NCBI GenBank assembly: GCA_045564915.1
Contig: JBJLGL010000009.1
Location: 186,001-250,000, forward strand
Origin: JAQWRV01 sp045564915
GTDB lineage: Bacteria > Pseudomonadota > Alphaproteobacteria > Rhodospirillales > Rhodospirillaceae
DNA: 64,000 nt
Reading direction: 5' to 3'
The notes under the pieces were generated by a model. That model made no database searches. It was given only the letters and a program-made list of their open reading frames with translations, and was not told where the DNA came from. The stretch's first letter is position 1; each line of letters begins with the position of its first letter. Position numbers and translations under genes: made by a program. Shown here piece after piece: positions 51,578 to 60,751 of this stretch.

Positions 51578-52747
51578 ATGAGTAATTTGCATGTGTTAAT
51601 CATTGGGGCGGGCATGGGTGGCCTCACTGCGGCACTGGCTTTGCAAAAGAACGGATTCAAAGTAAGGGTCTATGAACAAGCGCCAGAGCTTAATGAAATT
51701 GGGGCAGGCCTAACAATCAGCCCAAACGCCACGCGGGCGTTGGAATACGTTGGCCTTGGCCCTTTCATGGCAGAACATGGTGACACCCCAAGCACGGGCG
51801 CCTTGATTCACTACAAGACCGGAGAGACGCTTACCCATACGCAAAGTGGGGGTAGTTTCAAAGAAAGGTTTGGGGCAGAGTACTATCAAATTCATCGCGC
51901 AGATTTACACAATGCTCTGGCCGCTGCTGTGCGTGCTAACGACTCTGACGCTATAATTCTGGACCACGTTTTTAGAAATATGACGCAGAACGATTCGAGC
52001 GTCACCGCTTCATTCACTAATGGTGTTACAGCGCGGGGTGATATTCTCATCGGCGCTGATGGAGCACGTTCAGCTGTGCGGGAGTCAATAATCGATGAAG
52101 TGAAAGTAACGTTTACCGGCCAGGTTGCATTTAGGGGCATGGTGCCAGCAGCGGACGTTAAACGCCACATGACCATTGCCAACTCAGCAGTGACCATGGG
52201 GCCGGGGCGTATTTTTACACGCTACTATTTACGCCATGGTGAGCTAGTTAATGTGGTGGCCATAGCCAAAACAGAGGCTTGGAAAGAAGAGGGCTGGTCT
52301 ATTCCAGCAACACGTGCAGATCTTTTAACAGAATACGAGGGCTGGAACGAAGATGTCATTGGTATCATCAATGCTTTGCCGCAGGATAAGCTATTCAAGT
52401 GGGCTTTATTTGATCGTGACCCGATACCCAAGTGGACAGCTGGTCGGGCGACCTTATTGGGCGACGCGGCTCACCCTATGACGCCATTCCTTGGTATGGG
52501 GGCGGCTATGGCTTTGGAGGATGGGGTAGTCATCACCCGGTGCATTGAAAAGTATGATACCGTCGCGAACGCCTTTCTCGCTTATGAAAGCGCCCGAAAG
52601 AAGAGGTGTAAGGGAGTTTTGCTTGATTCTCGCAAGCAAGGTTTGTGGTATCAAACAACAGATCCGGATGAATACGGCAGCTTTGCGAGCACAGGCGAAA
52701 TGCGCGTACCTTTAATGGGGTATGACCCCGGGAGGGTTGAGGTTTGA
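51578..52747 (+). CDS. FAD-dependent aromatic monooxygenase (salicylate hydroxylase-like)
   Basis: A 389-residue group A flavoprotein hydroxylase. Dinucleotide-binding GAGMGG is at 10-15, the DG motif region reads LIGADGARSAVRE, and the FAD-ribityl motif reads LLGDAAHPMTPFLGMGAAMALEDG. This set fits salicylate or 3-hydroxybenzoate hydroxylases. GAGGTGAGGAAAAG precedes the ATG. The UbiD-like gene upstream gives a possible decarboxylation-hydroxylation pair. The substrate is unknown. Confidence 0.9.
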   Translation: MSNLHVLIIGAGMGGLTAALALQKNGFKVRVYEQAPELNEIGAGLTISPNATRALEYVGLGPFMAEHGDTPSTGALIHYKTGETLTHTQSGGSFKERFGAEYYQIHRADLHNALAAAVRANDSDAIILDHVFRNMTQNDSSVTASFTNGVTARGDILIGADGARSAVRESIIDEVKVTFTGQVAFRGMVPAADVKRHMTIANSAVTMGPGRIFTRYYLRHGELVNVVAIAKTEAWKEEGWSIPATRADLLTEYEGWNEDVIGIINALPQDKLFKWALFDRDPIPKWTAGRATLLGDAAHPMTPFLGMGAAMALEDGVVITRCIEKYDTVANAFLAYESARKKRCKGVLLDSRKQGLWYQTTDPDEYGSFASTGEMRVPLMGYDPGRVEV

Positions 52748-52792
52748 GGAGTAACTAGCTCTACAAACAGGACCTTTTGGGCCACACACCTC

Positions 52793-53734
52793 TTAGGTCA
52801 ACTTACTCTCAATAGCGTTCCATATAACGGCCTCAAGGCATACATCATCAAAGCGATTGATCTCTTGTAAACCCGTTGGTGAGGTTACGTTTATCTCCGT
52901 CAAGTAGTCACCGATCACATCAATACCTACAAAGGTCAGTCCACGTTCTTTCAGGATAGGTCCGATAGCTAAGCAAATTTCTTCTTCTCTTGGGGTCAAC
53001 TTGGCCTTCTCTGGGCGGCCTCCGACGTGCATATTGGATCGCGCCTCACCAGAAGCTGGCACACGATTGATAGCACCAGCCACTTTGCCGTCTACTAGAA
53101 TGATCCGTTTGTCACCCTGCCGCACTTCCGGCAGGTAACGCTGCACGATCATCGGTTCTAGGTAGTTTTCTGAGAACATTTCTACCAGTGCCCCCATATT
53201 CTCATCATTAGGCGGTATGTGAAATACTCCAACGCCGCCATTACCGTATAGCGGTTTAATGATTATGTCTTTGTGCTCTTTTCTGAATTCCTTGATTTCT
53301 ACAGGATCAGAGCTAATCAAAGTTGGCGGCATAATGCCTTTAAAGTGAGTAACAAAAAGTTTCTCTGGCGCATTACGTACACTGATGGGATTGTTGACTA
53401 CCAGTGTGCTTGCCATGGTGTGTTCGAGGATATGGGTGGCTGTTATGTAAGCCATGTCAAATGGTGGGTCTTGTCGCATCAAAACTACATCCATCATGGA
53501 AAGATCAATTTTCTGGGTCTCTCCAAAACTGAAATAATCCTGGCTTTTTCGCCTTACGTTCATCGGATTAGCCTTGGCAATGACTTTCCCATTGCTGAAC
53601 GAAAGTGCGCTAGGTAAGTAATGAAACAACGTATATCCACGTTTCTGCGCCTCCAGGGCCAGGATGAACGTGGAGTCTCCAGCAATATCGATCCCTTCCA
53701 TTGGGTCCATTTGTATGGCTACGGCAAGTGTCAT
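52793..53734 (-). CDS. gshB: Glutathione synthetase
   Basis: A 313-residue ATP-grasp ligase that joins glycine to gamma-glutamylcysteine. The N-terminus reads VAIQMDPMEGIDIAGDSTF, followed by DVVLMRQDPPFDMAYI, KPLYGNGGVGVF and FVGIDVIGDYLTEINVTSPTG, all diagnostic. It converges on the monooxygenase gene. The SirB1-like gene lies 24 bases upstream on the same strand. Confidence 0.96.
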   Translation of the reverse strand: MTLAVAIQMDPMEGIDIAGDSTFILALEAQKRGYTLFHYLPSALSFSNGKVIAKANPMNVRRKSQDYFSFGETQKIDLSMMDVVLMRQDPPFDMAYITATHILEHTMASTLVVNNPISVRNAPEKLFVTHFKGIMPPTLISSDPVEIKEFRKEHKDIIIKPLYGNGGVGVFHIPPNDENMGALVEMFSENYLEPMIVQRYLPEVRQGDKRIILVDGKVAGAINRVPASGEARSNMHVGGRPEKAKLTPREEEICLAIGPILKERGLTFVGIDVIGDYLTEINVTSPTGLQEINRFDDVCLEAVIWNAIESKLT

Positions 53735-53758
53735 AATAGAACTTTCCTTATACCCCGA

Positions 53759-54613
53759 TTAGTGGATACGGTGTTTTAGATCTTGAACCACGGTTTCTAT
53801 GCGCTCTCGTTCCGCCCCAAAAGGCGCGCGCGCTAGATAAACTTCTAATGCCGTCAGCGCTTTCGGTATTTGGCCTAACCGTAGTTTTAGAATTCCTATT
53901 TCTCGATAAAGTGTGAAGCTGTCTGGCCATAAGGTTTTCATGGTCTCCAATGTCTCCAAAGCCTCTTCCATTTGGCCCAAGTCTAAGCGGCGCGTTTTTA
54001 CATTGTTTTGGAGGCGGAGCAAGATTTCGCGAAAGCTCACGGTCTTATAGTGCCGTGAGTTTAATTCCTCAGTAGGCCCGACAACCACTTTTAGGAGTCC
54101 TCTCAAGGCTGGCGTATCTAGAACATGCCCATCATGAAATGGATCAATGATCGATCGGTTTCCATCTGTGTCTTCAAGACGAACAAGAAAATGCCCGGGG
54201 AAATTCAAACCAGCCACATTCCATCCTTGGGCTTTAGCGGCGGCGATATAAAGAATACCCAAAGACACCGGCAAGCCCTTGCGCCGGTCGATAACCCGCA
54301 TCAGGTTCGCGTTATCTAGATCGTCATAGGTCTCCACATCTCCCCGATATAGATAGGTGTCATTAATAATGAAGGATAAGGCCCCCCCCATTTGGCTTGG
54401 AGACGGCCTATTGGCATCAAATCCCCTACTTTTCGTACACTCTGCAACGGCCATATATATAGCCTTAAGGTGATTACGATAGGGTTCAATATCTATGGTC
54501 GGCGCATCAAGAGCAGCTAGTAGCAACGCCGCTTCGGCCAAGTCGAAGCAATCGCTGCCGTTCTTCAACAAAGCCTGTAAATTACTTATTGCTGCCTCTC
54601 GTGAGGTAATCAT
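53759..54613 (-). CDS. SirB1/transglutaminase-like and TPR protein
   Basis: A 284-residue protein with the Transglut_core2 fold: DTYLYRGDVETYDDLDNANL, RRKGLPVSLGILYIAAAKAQGW, and NFPGHFLVRL. The catalytic cysteine of true transglutaminases is not evident. The C-terminal 70 residues look like a pair of tetratricopeptide repeats. Homologues (SirB1/YchA) have no settled biochemical role. It is probably co-transcribed with gshB. Confidence 0.85.
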   Translation of the reverse strand: MITSREAAISNLQALLKNGSDCFDLAEAALLLAALDAPTIDIEPYRNHLKAIYMAVAECTKSRGFDANRPSPSQMGGALSFIINDTYLYRGDVETYDDLDNANLMRVIDRRKGLPVSLGILYIAAAKAQGWNVAGLNFPGHFLVRLEDTDGNRSIIDPFHDGHVLDTPALRGLLKVVVGPTEELNSRHYKTVSFREILLRLQNNVKTRRLDLGQMEEALETLETMKTLWPDSFTLYREIGILKLRLGQIPKALTALEVYLARAPFGAERERIETVVQDLKHRIH

Positions 54614-54808
54614 TTTTAGTCCTCTTGCAGCACTGTTTTAACATAGCAGCTTTTTGATGGTTAGCACTGCTTTACACTAGCCAAACCAACACCCGGGTCA
54701 ATTGCCACCGCTATTGTTGAGTTTTCTCGTCATGGCCTAGCTGTAGCCACTCAAACACACAAGAGTCCGTTAGCGCCAGAATTGAAGGGCAGATCCACTC
54801 TATCCAGC

Positions 54809-54827
54809 GACTAATTTTCTATTAGTC
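54809..54827 (-). terminator. Hairpin directly after rsmI
   Basis: GACTAAT and ATTAGTC pair perfectly around a 5-base loop, touching the rsmI stop (54828-54830). On the minus strand no T-run follows, so intrinsic termination would be weak. Confidence 0.35.
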
Positions 54828-55838
54828 CTAGGGCTCACAGTCCATCTCTTGGTTTATTCTTAGGGCTTCGGCATATAATTTGCGACGCGGCAAGCCAGTA
54901 ATTGCAGCGACCTCTGTTGCTGCATCACGCACGCTTCTCGTCTGCAAGGCTTTGCGCAGGGCGCCATCGATATTGATGGTCATATTTTCCTTCATGTCAC
55001 CCGACGGCCCAACCACTACGACCAGTTCGCCCTTTGGGGTAGGCGCAGATGCATAATTCGCAGCGATTTGAGGAAGAGATCCGCGTATCACCTGTTCATA
55101 TTTCTTGGTGAGCTCCCGTCCTATGGAAACCGGGCGTGGTCCAAGGATGTTATGCATATCGGCCAAACTTTTTGCCAGGCGCCGACCAGATTCGTAAAAC
55201 ACCAATGTTGCCGATATTGTTGTTAATTTGAGCAGCGCTGAGCGCCGCGCGCTTTGCTTCTGTGGCAGAAAACCAACAAACATGACCTGATCAGTTGGCA
55301 GGCCGGACACTACCAATCCAGCTAAAAAGGCTGAGGCCCCAGGAATGGGAAAAATGTTGATTTTTTTCTCTATACAAGCCCGAACTAGTTTAAAGCCCGG
55401 GTCTGAAATTAACGGTGTTCCTGCGTCGGATACGAGGGCAACACTTTTTCCACGCCTGAGGTCGGATAACAACTTTGGACGTATACGCGCCCCGTTGTGA
55501 TCATTATAGATGATCATCGGCTTTTTGATCCCAAGATGCTTAAGTAGCTTTCCGGTTACCCGCGTATCTTCACATGCAATAGCATCAGCCTGCCCGAGAA
55601 CTCGTATCGCCCTCAGAGTTATGTCCTCTAGGTTGCCTATCGGGGTGGAGACCAAATAAAGGCCACAAAACAAAGGTTGACCAGTCTTTTCCGCAGATAC
55701 GGCGTTTTGTTGCCTTGGCGAGGCATGAGCGTTACCGTCGCCTATTGCGGAAGCAGATAGTGCTTCTTGCTCAGTTGCAGTTTTGCCTGCCCTAGCTTTG
55801 CGAGGAAGTTTAAATGACTGTGCGGCTGATTTTGCCAT
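54828..55838 (-). CDS. rsmI: 16S rRNA 2'-O-ribose C1402 methyltransferase RsmI
   Basis: A tetrapyrrole-methylase-fold enzyme. Family motifs are LYLVSTPIGNLEDITLRAIRVL, ACEDTRVTGKLL, VSDAGTPLISDPGFKLV and PIPGASAFLAGLVVSGLPTD. I chose the ATG at 55836-55838 (336 residues); the frame continues upstream to 55949 without family character. A non-conserved 55-residue N-terminal extension rich in alanine and charged residues remains. The start overlaps the divergent PBP-activator gene by 25 bases. Confidence 0.93.
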   Translation of the reverse strand: MAKSAAQSFKLPRKARAGKTATEQEALSASAIGDGNAHASPRQQNAVSAEKTGQPLFCGLYLVSTPIGNLEDITLRAIRVLGQADAIACEDTRVTGKLLKHLGIKKPMIIYNDHNGARIRPKLLSDLRRGKSVALVSDAGTPLISDPGFKLVRACIEKKINIFPIPGASAFLAGLVVSGLPTDQVMFVGFLPQKQSARRSALLKLTTISATLVFYESGRRLAKSLADMHNILGPRPVSIGRELTKKYEQVIRGSLPQIAANYASAPTPKGELVVVVGPSGDMKENMTINIDGALRKALQTRSVRDAATEVAAITGLPRRKLYAEALRINQEMDCEP

Positions 55839-57202
55839 GGCTTTGTGTGATGTGCGCTCTTCTATCAGGTTGTGAGGGTACGGATGTACCACGACGGGGT
55901 GACGAGGGAAATCCGCTGCCTGTTTTATCAAATGCCCTTCCCACTGCATCCAATGCTATCCCAGGGGTTTCTGAGCTTAGTCGTAATCAGCTGATTCCCG
56001 GGTTCAATTTTGGCGAGGTTACTCCTTTGCCATCCCCGCCAAGTGATCCGTATGGGCTGATTCGTGTTGGCATATTGTTGCCTCTTTCAGGGCTTTCCGA
56101 AGATATCGGTCACGCTCTGCTTAATGCGGCACAATTAGCCCTATTTGATGTGGCAGATGAGCGTTTTGTTCTCCAGCCATATGACACTCGAGGGACTCCG
56201 GATGGTGCTACGGAAGCCGCAGCACAGGCTGTGGCACACGGAGCGCAAATTCTGCTCGGCCCAGTGTTTTCGGCGTCTGCCAAAGCTGTTGTTCCACACG
56301 CCCAAGCAGCGGGCATCAATATGATCCCCTTCACAACTGATCCAACTGTTGCCGCACCCGGAGTGTTCGTAATGGGCTTCCTAGTTCACGAGCAGGTTCG
56401 CAGAATCATTCTGTTTAGTAGGGCACAGGGTATTGAACGCTTTGCTGCACTGGCACCAGCCACACCCTACGGCGAGACAATTGTCGACGCTCTAAATCAG
56501 ATTCTATTGCAAACTGGAGGAAGATTAACCCGGGTGGCCTACTACGATCCGTCAGGGTCTAATCTTGATGACGTTGTGCGTGGACTTGCAGACTATGACA
56601 GCCGACATAATGAGCTTCTTGCGCAGCGTACTGCCCTTGCATCGCGAAATGATGCTGTATCGCGATCTGCCTTGCAGCGTCTCGAGCGCCTCGACACTAT
56701 CGGCGATGTGCCGTTTGATGCAATACTTTTGCCAGAGCAGGGCGGGCGCCTAACTGAAGTTGCCGCTTTGTTACCATTTTATGATATTGATCCTGCCCGC
56801 GTCCAATTGCTGGGGACTTTATTGTGGCATACGCCAGGTCTGGGTAAGGAGCCCGCGCTTGTTGGCGGCTGGTACCCTGCGCCCTCTCCAAAATCTAATG
56901 CTACATTTTATAGTCGCTATCAAAGTTTGCATGGTGTGCAGCCACCTGCCATTGCGACTCACGGCTATGACGCTGTGGCTCTTGCTGCCGTTCTAGGTCA
57001 GGCTCAAACAGAAACCAAGAAAGGCAGTGTTTTTAAAAGTGAAACCCTGGCATCACCTAGCGGGTTCTTGGGCATTGATGGAGTCTTTCGTCTTCTACCA
57101 ACCGGCTTGTCTGAACGCGGTTTCGCTATACTCGGGGTTACTCGCGACGGTGCAGAAACTATCGACCCAGCCCCAGAAACATTTCAAGATATAGGACTCT
57201 AG
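55814..57202 (+). CDS. Penicillin-binding protein activator (LpoA/LppC-like lipoprotein)
   Basis: A 462-residue outer-membrane lipoprotein with a lipobox LSGC (C20). The body is a periplasmic-binding-protein fold: IRVGILLPLSGLSEDIGHALLNAAQLALFD-type start, LGPVFSASAKAVVPHAQ, PATPYGETIVDALNQIL and THGYDAVALAAVL. It corresponds to the C-terminal half of E. coli LpoA, which stimulates PBP1A; the N-terminal TPR half is absent. Divergent pairing with rsmI is conserved in Proteobacteria. The usual yraN neighbour is missing. Confidence 0.9.
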   Translation: MTVRLILPWLCVMCALLSGCEGTDVPRRGDEGNPLPVLSNALPTASNAIPGVSELSRNQLIPGFNFGEVTPLPSPPSDPYGLIRVGILLPLSGLSEDIGHALLNAAQLALFDVADERFVLQPYDTRGTPDGATEAAAQAVAHGAQILLGPVFSASAKAVVPHAQAAGINMIPFTTDPTVAAPGVFVMGFLVHEQVRRIILFSRAQGIERFAALAPATPYGETIVDALNQILLQTGGRLTRVAYYDPSGSNLDDVVRGLADYDSRHNELLAQRTALASRNDAVSRSALQRLERLDTIGDVPFDAILLPEQGGRLTEVAALLPFYDIDPARVQLLGTLLWHTPGLGKEPALVGGWYPAPSPKSNATFYSRYQSLHGVQPPAIATHGYDAVALAAVLGQAQTETKKGSVFKSETLASPSGFLGIDGVFRLLPTGLSERGFAILGVTRDGAETIDPAPETFQDIGL

Positions 57203-57237
57203 CAAGATTAGATTCCGAAGCCCTAAACAAATGAAGT

Positions 57238-57948
57238 TTAATTGGCCTGGGCTTCCGTGGGGTCTATCTCTACGACTAGGGCCCTTCTTAGATCGTCCGC
57301 GTAGACGAGCTGATTGCGTTCAATAATGTAGCGTGCCAGATCCTGACCGACGCCATACACTGCAGCATTCCAATCATTGCGAGGCTTGATAACGCTGCCA
57401 ACGAAGCTGCCACCGGCAAATAGACCAGCGTTTACAGAATAGGCCACAATGTCGTTGCCTAGATTTGTTGTTGTGGCTCCCTCAGCTCCTGCGCCAACGG
57501 CACCTATGCTAATGCCAACATTTGCACCGACCTTAAACTCATCTTCAAGTATAGCCTTCATACCTTTCTCAGTCAGAATCATGAATATGACCTCTGAAGA
57601 CTGCATGCCTACTTGAAGACCAACCGAGGCTGATGTCATCCTATAAAATGCTGGGTCACCAAAGGCGCCATCCGGTTGCCGCTTGAGGAGAACACCATCA
57701 CCGAAGCTGCCACCAAGAATAAAACCAGCTTTATAATAAGCAGGGATAACAAGTACACCGCGTGTTTGTAAAAGAAGATTGCTTAGCTGCTCTGCAGGTT
57801 TGTGGTCAGCGCGGACGCGTTCAACGGCTATTGTGGCCGCGTCAATGACGTGGCGGGCGTCCATAACTTCGTCGGCAAGGGCTGTATCGTTTTCGACTAA
57901 AAGCCCAAGCCCGACAATAAAGACTGTTAGGATGCGAAAGGTCGCCAT
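57238..57948 (-). CDS. SYLF domain (YSC84-type) secreted protein
   Basis: A 236-residue exported protein with a signal peptide of about 25 residues. The SYLF/Ysc84 domain reads GVLVIPAYYKAGFILGGSFGDGVLL, ASVGLQVGMQSSEVIFMILTEKGM, and VGANVGISIGAVGAGAEG. Eukaryotic SYLF domains bind phosphoinositides; the bacterial role is open. It converges on the PBP-activator gene with 35 bases between. Confidence 0.88.
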   Translation of the reverse strand: MATFRILTVFIVGLGLLVENDTALADEVMDARHVIDAATIAVERVRADHKPAEQLSNLLLQTRGVLVIPAYYKAGFILGGSFGDGVLLKRQPDGAFGDPAFYRMTSASVGLQVGMQSSEVIFMILTEKGMKAILEDEFKVGANVGISIGAVGAGAEGATTTNLGNDIVAYSVNAGLFAGGSFVGSVIKPRNDWNAAVYGVGQDLARYIIERNQLVYADDLRRALVVEIDPTEAQAN

Positions 57949-58237
57949 GTAATACCTCTTGTTTTCTGTTACCTATTGACCACTGCAAACCCAAATCTGT
58001 GCGAGGTACGTCTCAGTTTTGTGAAAGCAATTGGGTCATCTTGAAGTATCTTTAGACTCACCGAGCCTTGGTGAGTGTAGACAAGCCCATCATACATTAG
58101 GCTTTTCTGCCATTTTGTTTTTTGCTGGATAAATGTACATCTATTGGTTAGCAAGCCATACTTCCTTAATTATGTCCTGTCGGCCAGCAAAAAAGCTTGC
58201 GCGGCTGCCCAACTCATCGTCTGGGGAAATAACATGG
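57949..58237. other. Intergenic region between divergent SYLF and UXS genes
   Basis: No gene is supported. It must carry the SYLF promoter and probably the promoter of the UXS-hldE operon. No clear sigma-70 pair was identified; the main visible element is the palindrome just downstream. Confidence 0.4.
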
Positions 58238-58257
58238 TAACCTTTTGGAAAAGGTTA
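58238..58257. promoter_or_regulatory. Perfect 20-base palindrome upstream of UXS
   Basis: TAACCTTTT and AAAAGGTTA are exact inverted repeats around GG. The site lies 62 bases upstream of the UXS start. The two-base centre is too tight for a stable hairpin without losing pairs, so an operator for a dimeric regulator is more likely than a terminator. Confidence 0.45.
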
Positions 58258-58319
58258 AGGAATACGGTCTGATAAAGAACTGGCGCAATATTAAAGTCAG
58301 TTGGGCGAGGAAATTTTTT

Positions 58320-59258
58320 ATGAAGCGCATTCTTATAACTGGCGGAGCCGGATTTATTGGTTCACACCTATGTGAGCAACTGGTGGCTGAGGACCATGAG
58401 ATTCTCTGCGTGGACAATTATTTTACTGGCCGACGACATAATGTAGCCCATCTAATGGGCACTGCTCAATTCGAGCTGATGCGGCATGATGTAACATTTC
58501 CGCTCTATGTCGAAACTGATGAGATTTACAATCTCGCCTGTCCTGCATCCCCTGTACATTATCAATCTGACCCTGTTCAGACCACTAAAACGAGTGTTCA
58601 CGGCGCTATCAATATGCTGGGCTTGGCAAAAAGGAATAAGGCTAAAATTTTACAGGCCTCTACTAGCGAAGTTTACGGCGATCCAGATAATCACCCACAG
58701 GTCGAAGATTATAATGGTAACGTAAACCCCATAGGACCCCGGGCCTGTTACGACGAAGGCAAGCGTTGTGCGGAAACACTATTCTTTGATTACTACAGGC
58801 AGCACAACCTGAGTATTAAAGTGGCGCGTATTTTTAATACTTATGGTCCCCGCATGCTTCCTAATGATGGCCGAGTTGTCTCCAACTTTATTGTACAGGC
58901 GCTGCAGGGAGAGAATATAACGGTCTATGGTGATGGCCAGCAGACCCGTTCATTCTGTTTTGTAGATGATCTCGTCCACGGTTTAGTTAAACTTATGGGT
59001 TCACCCGATTCATTCAATGGCCCAGTTAATCTTGGCAACCCTATTGAAACGACAATTTTAGAACTCGCTGAAATGATCATTAATGCGACCAAGTCATCGT
59101 CAAGTATAATTTACCATCCGATCCCAGAAGATGACCCAGTTCGACGGCGGCCTGATATTTCCCTCGCCCGGAAGAATCTTGATTGGCAACCTAAAACGAC
59201 ACTTGAACAGGGCCTTGATAAGACCATTCACTTTTTCCGCTCTTTTCTGAGCCGGTAA
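58320..59258 (+). CDS. UDP-glucuronate decarboxylase (UDP-xylose synthase)
   Basis: A 312-residue short-chain dehydrogenase-like enzyme that makes UDP-xylose from UDP-glucuronate. NAD-binding GGAGFIGSH is at 8-16. The catalytic Y-x-x-x-K reads YDEGK, and the family strings LACPASPVHYQ, ASTSEVYGDP and RIFNTYGPRM are clear. The ATG at 58320 has GAGGAA 8 bases upstream, so the longer frame from 58245 is rejected. hldE follows after 16 bases. Confidence 0.95.
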   Translation: MKRILITGGAGFIGSHLCEQLVAEDHEILCVDNYFTGRRHNVAHLMGTAQFELMRHDVTFPLYVETDEIYNLACPASPVHYQSDPVQTTKTSVHGAINMLGLAKRNKAKILQASTSEVYGDPDNHPQVEDYNGNVNPIGPRACYDEGKRCAETLFFDYYRQHNLSIKVARIFNTYGPRMLPNDGRVVSNFIVQALQGENITVYGDGQQTRSFCFVDDLVHGLVKLMGSPDSFNGPVNLGNPIETTILELAEMIINATKSSSSIIYHPIPEDDPVRRRPDISLARKNLDWQPKTTLEQGLDKTIHFFRSFLSR

Positions 59259-59274
59259 GCCATTGGAGTCTGTT

Positions 59275-60747
59275 ATGGCTAAAAACGGTGCAGAACTCTC
59301 TCACTATCTAGATCAATTCAAAGGCCGACGTCTGGTCTGTGTTGGCGATGTGATGGTTGATAGATTTATTAATGGTGAAGTGCAACGGATCTCACCCGAA
59401 GCCCCAGTACCAATCGTTCGTATTACCAGCGAATTTTCCGAGTTAGGAGGCTCTGGTAATGTAGCGCGGAACGCGTCATCGCTTGGTGCTTCGGTTGCCT
59501 TCTTTTCTGTCATTGGAGCGGATAGGGCGGGCAAAGAGGTATCTGATTTGCTTGCCCAGACTGATTCTATAGAGCCTTTTATTCACGTAACAGCAAGCCG
59601 GGAAACCACTATCAAGAACCGCTTCTTTTCCTCAGGGGGCCATTACTTGTTGCGCGCAGATCGGGAAAACATCGTGCCGCTGACTCAATCTGGCGAAGAC
59701 GATCTTTGTTTGTCGTTAGCTCGGGAAATAGAGAAGGCAGATGCTCTTCTCATATCAGATTATGGTAAGGGCGTGATTACTCCGTCTTTTGCACAGCGCG
59801 TGATTGTAATGGCTAAGGCGGCTGAGATTCCCATAATTATTGATCCTAAGGGCGGCGACTATACCCACTATGCAGGGGCAACGCTTATTACACCCAACCA
59901 GACTGAATTAGCCCGGGTTGCAGGTCATAGCGTTGATACCGAGGGGAGCTTAGTTGCCGCCGCACGCTCTCTTCTAGCAAGCCTTGAGGCAGCCGCTATT
60001 TTAGTTACCAGATCTGCTGATGGAATGACGTTGGTTGAAAAATCTGGGAATGTTTCTCATCTTGCTGCAGAAAGCTTAGAAATTTCCGACGTAACAGGGG
60101 CCGGCGATACCGTGGCTGCTGTAATGGGAGTTGCCTTGGCCGCATCGGTTCCTGTGATTGATAGTGCATGCCTGGCTAACACTGCGGCAGGTTTGGTAGT
60201 ATCCAGGCAGGGGACGGCGGTTGTTAATACCCGGGAGCTTAGTGCTGGACTATTACGCCGAGACCTTTCGGCCGCAGAATTAAAGGTTGTTGATGCCGCC
60301 ACTGCTACAAACTGCTCTGCTGTCTGGCGAAATGATGGGCTCACAGTTGGATTTACGAATGGGTGTTTTGACCTGCTGCACCCGGGTCATGTAGCTTTAC
60401 TCTCAAAGGCAAAAAAAGTTTGTGATCGACTGATTGTGGGGCTTAATTCAGACGCTTCAGTAAAGCGTCTGAAGGGCTCAGACCGCCCGGTACAAGCGGA
60501 AGCGGCCCGCGCTGCTGTTCTTGCTTCAATGGAATACATCGACTTGTTGGTGGTATTTGGTGAAGATACCCCTTTGAATTTGATTAAAGATATTCGTCCC
60601 AATGTTCTGGTTAAGGGTGCGGATTACGATAAAGACTCTGTGATTGGGGCTGATACCGTAGAAGCAGATGGAGGACATGTTATTTTGGTGGAATTGCTGG
60701 ACAAGTTCTCCACCAGCGAGACGATCAATGCCTTAAAAAGGGGATAA
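59275..60747 (+). CDS. hldE: Bifunctional heptose kinase / ADP-heptose synthase HldE
   Basis: A 490-residue fusion that makes ADP-heptose for the LPS core. The kinase half (about 1-320) has LGGSGNVARNASSLGA, DPKGGDYTHYAGATLITPNQTE and DVTGAGDTVAAVMG. The nucleotidyltransferase half has TNGCFDLLHPGHVALL with the HPGH motif. GGAG 7 bases before the ATG at 59275 favours it over the upstream TTG. It is co-transcribed with UXS. Confidence 0.96.
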   Translation: MAKNGAELSHYLDQFKGRRLVCVGDVMVDRFINGEVQRISPEAPVPIVRITSEFSELGGSGNVARNASSLGASVAFFSVIGADRAGKEVSDLLAQTDSIEPFIHVTASRETTIKNRFFSSGGHYLLRADRENIVPLTQSGEDDLCLSLAREIEKADALLISDYGKGVITPSFAQRVIVMAKAAEIPIIIDPKGGDYTHYAGATLITPNQTELARVAGHSVDTEGSLVAAARSLLASLEAAAILVTRSADGMTLVEKSGNVSHLAAESLEISDVTGAGDTVAAVMGVALAASVPVIDSACLANTAAGLVVSRQGTAVVNTRELSAGLLRRDLSAAELKVVDAATATNCSAVWRNDGLTVGFTNGCFDLLHPGHVALLSKAKKVCDRLIVGLNSDASVKRLKGSDRPVQAEAARAAVLASMEYIDLLVVFGEDTPLNLIKDIRPNVLVKGADYDKDSVIGADTVEADGGHVILVELLDKFSTSETINALKRG

Positions 60748-60751
60748 ACCT

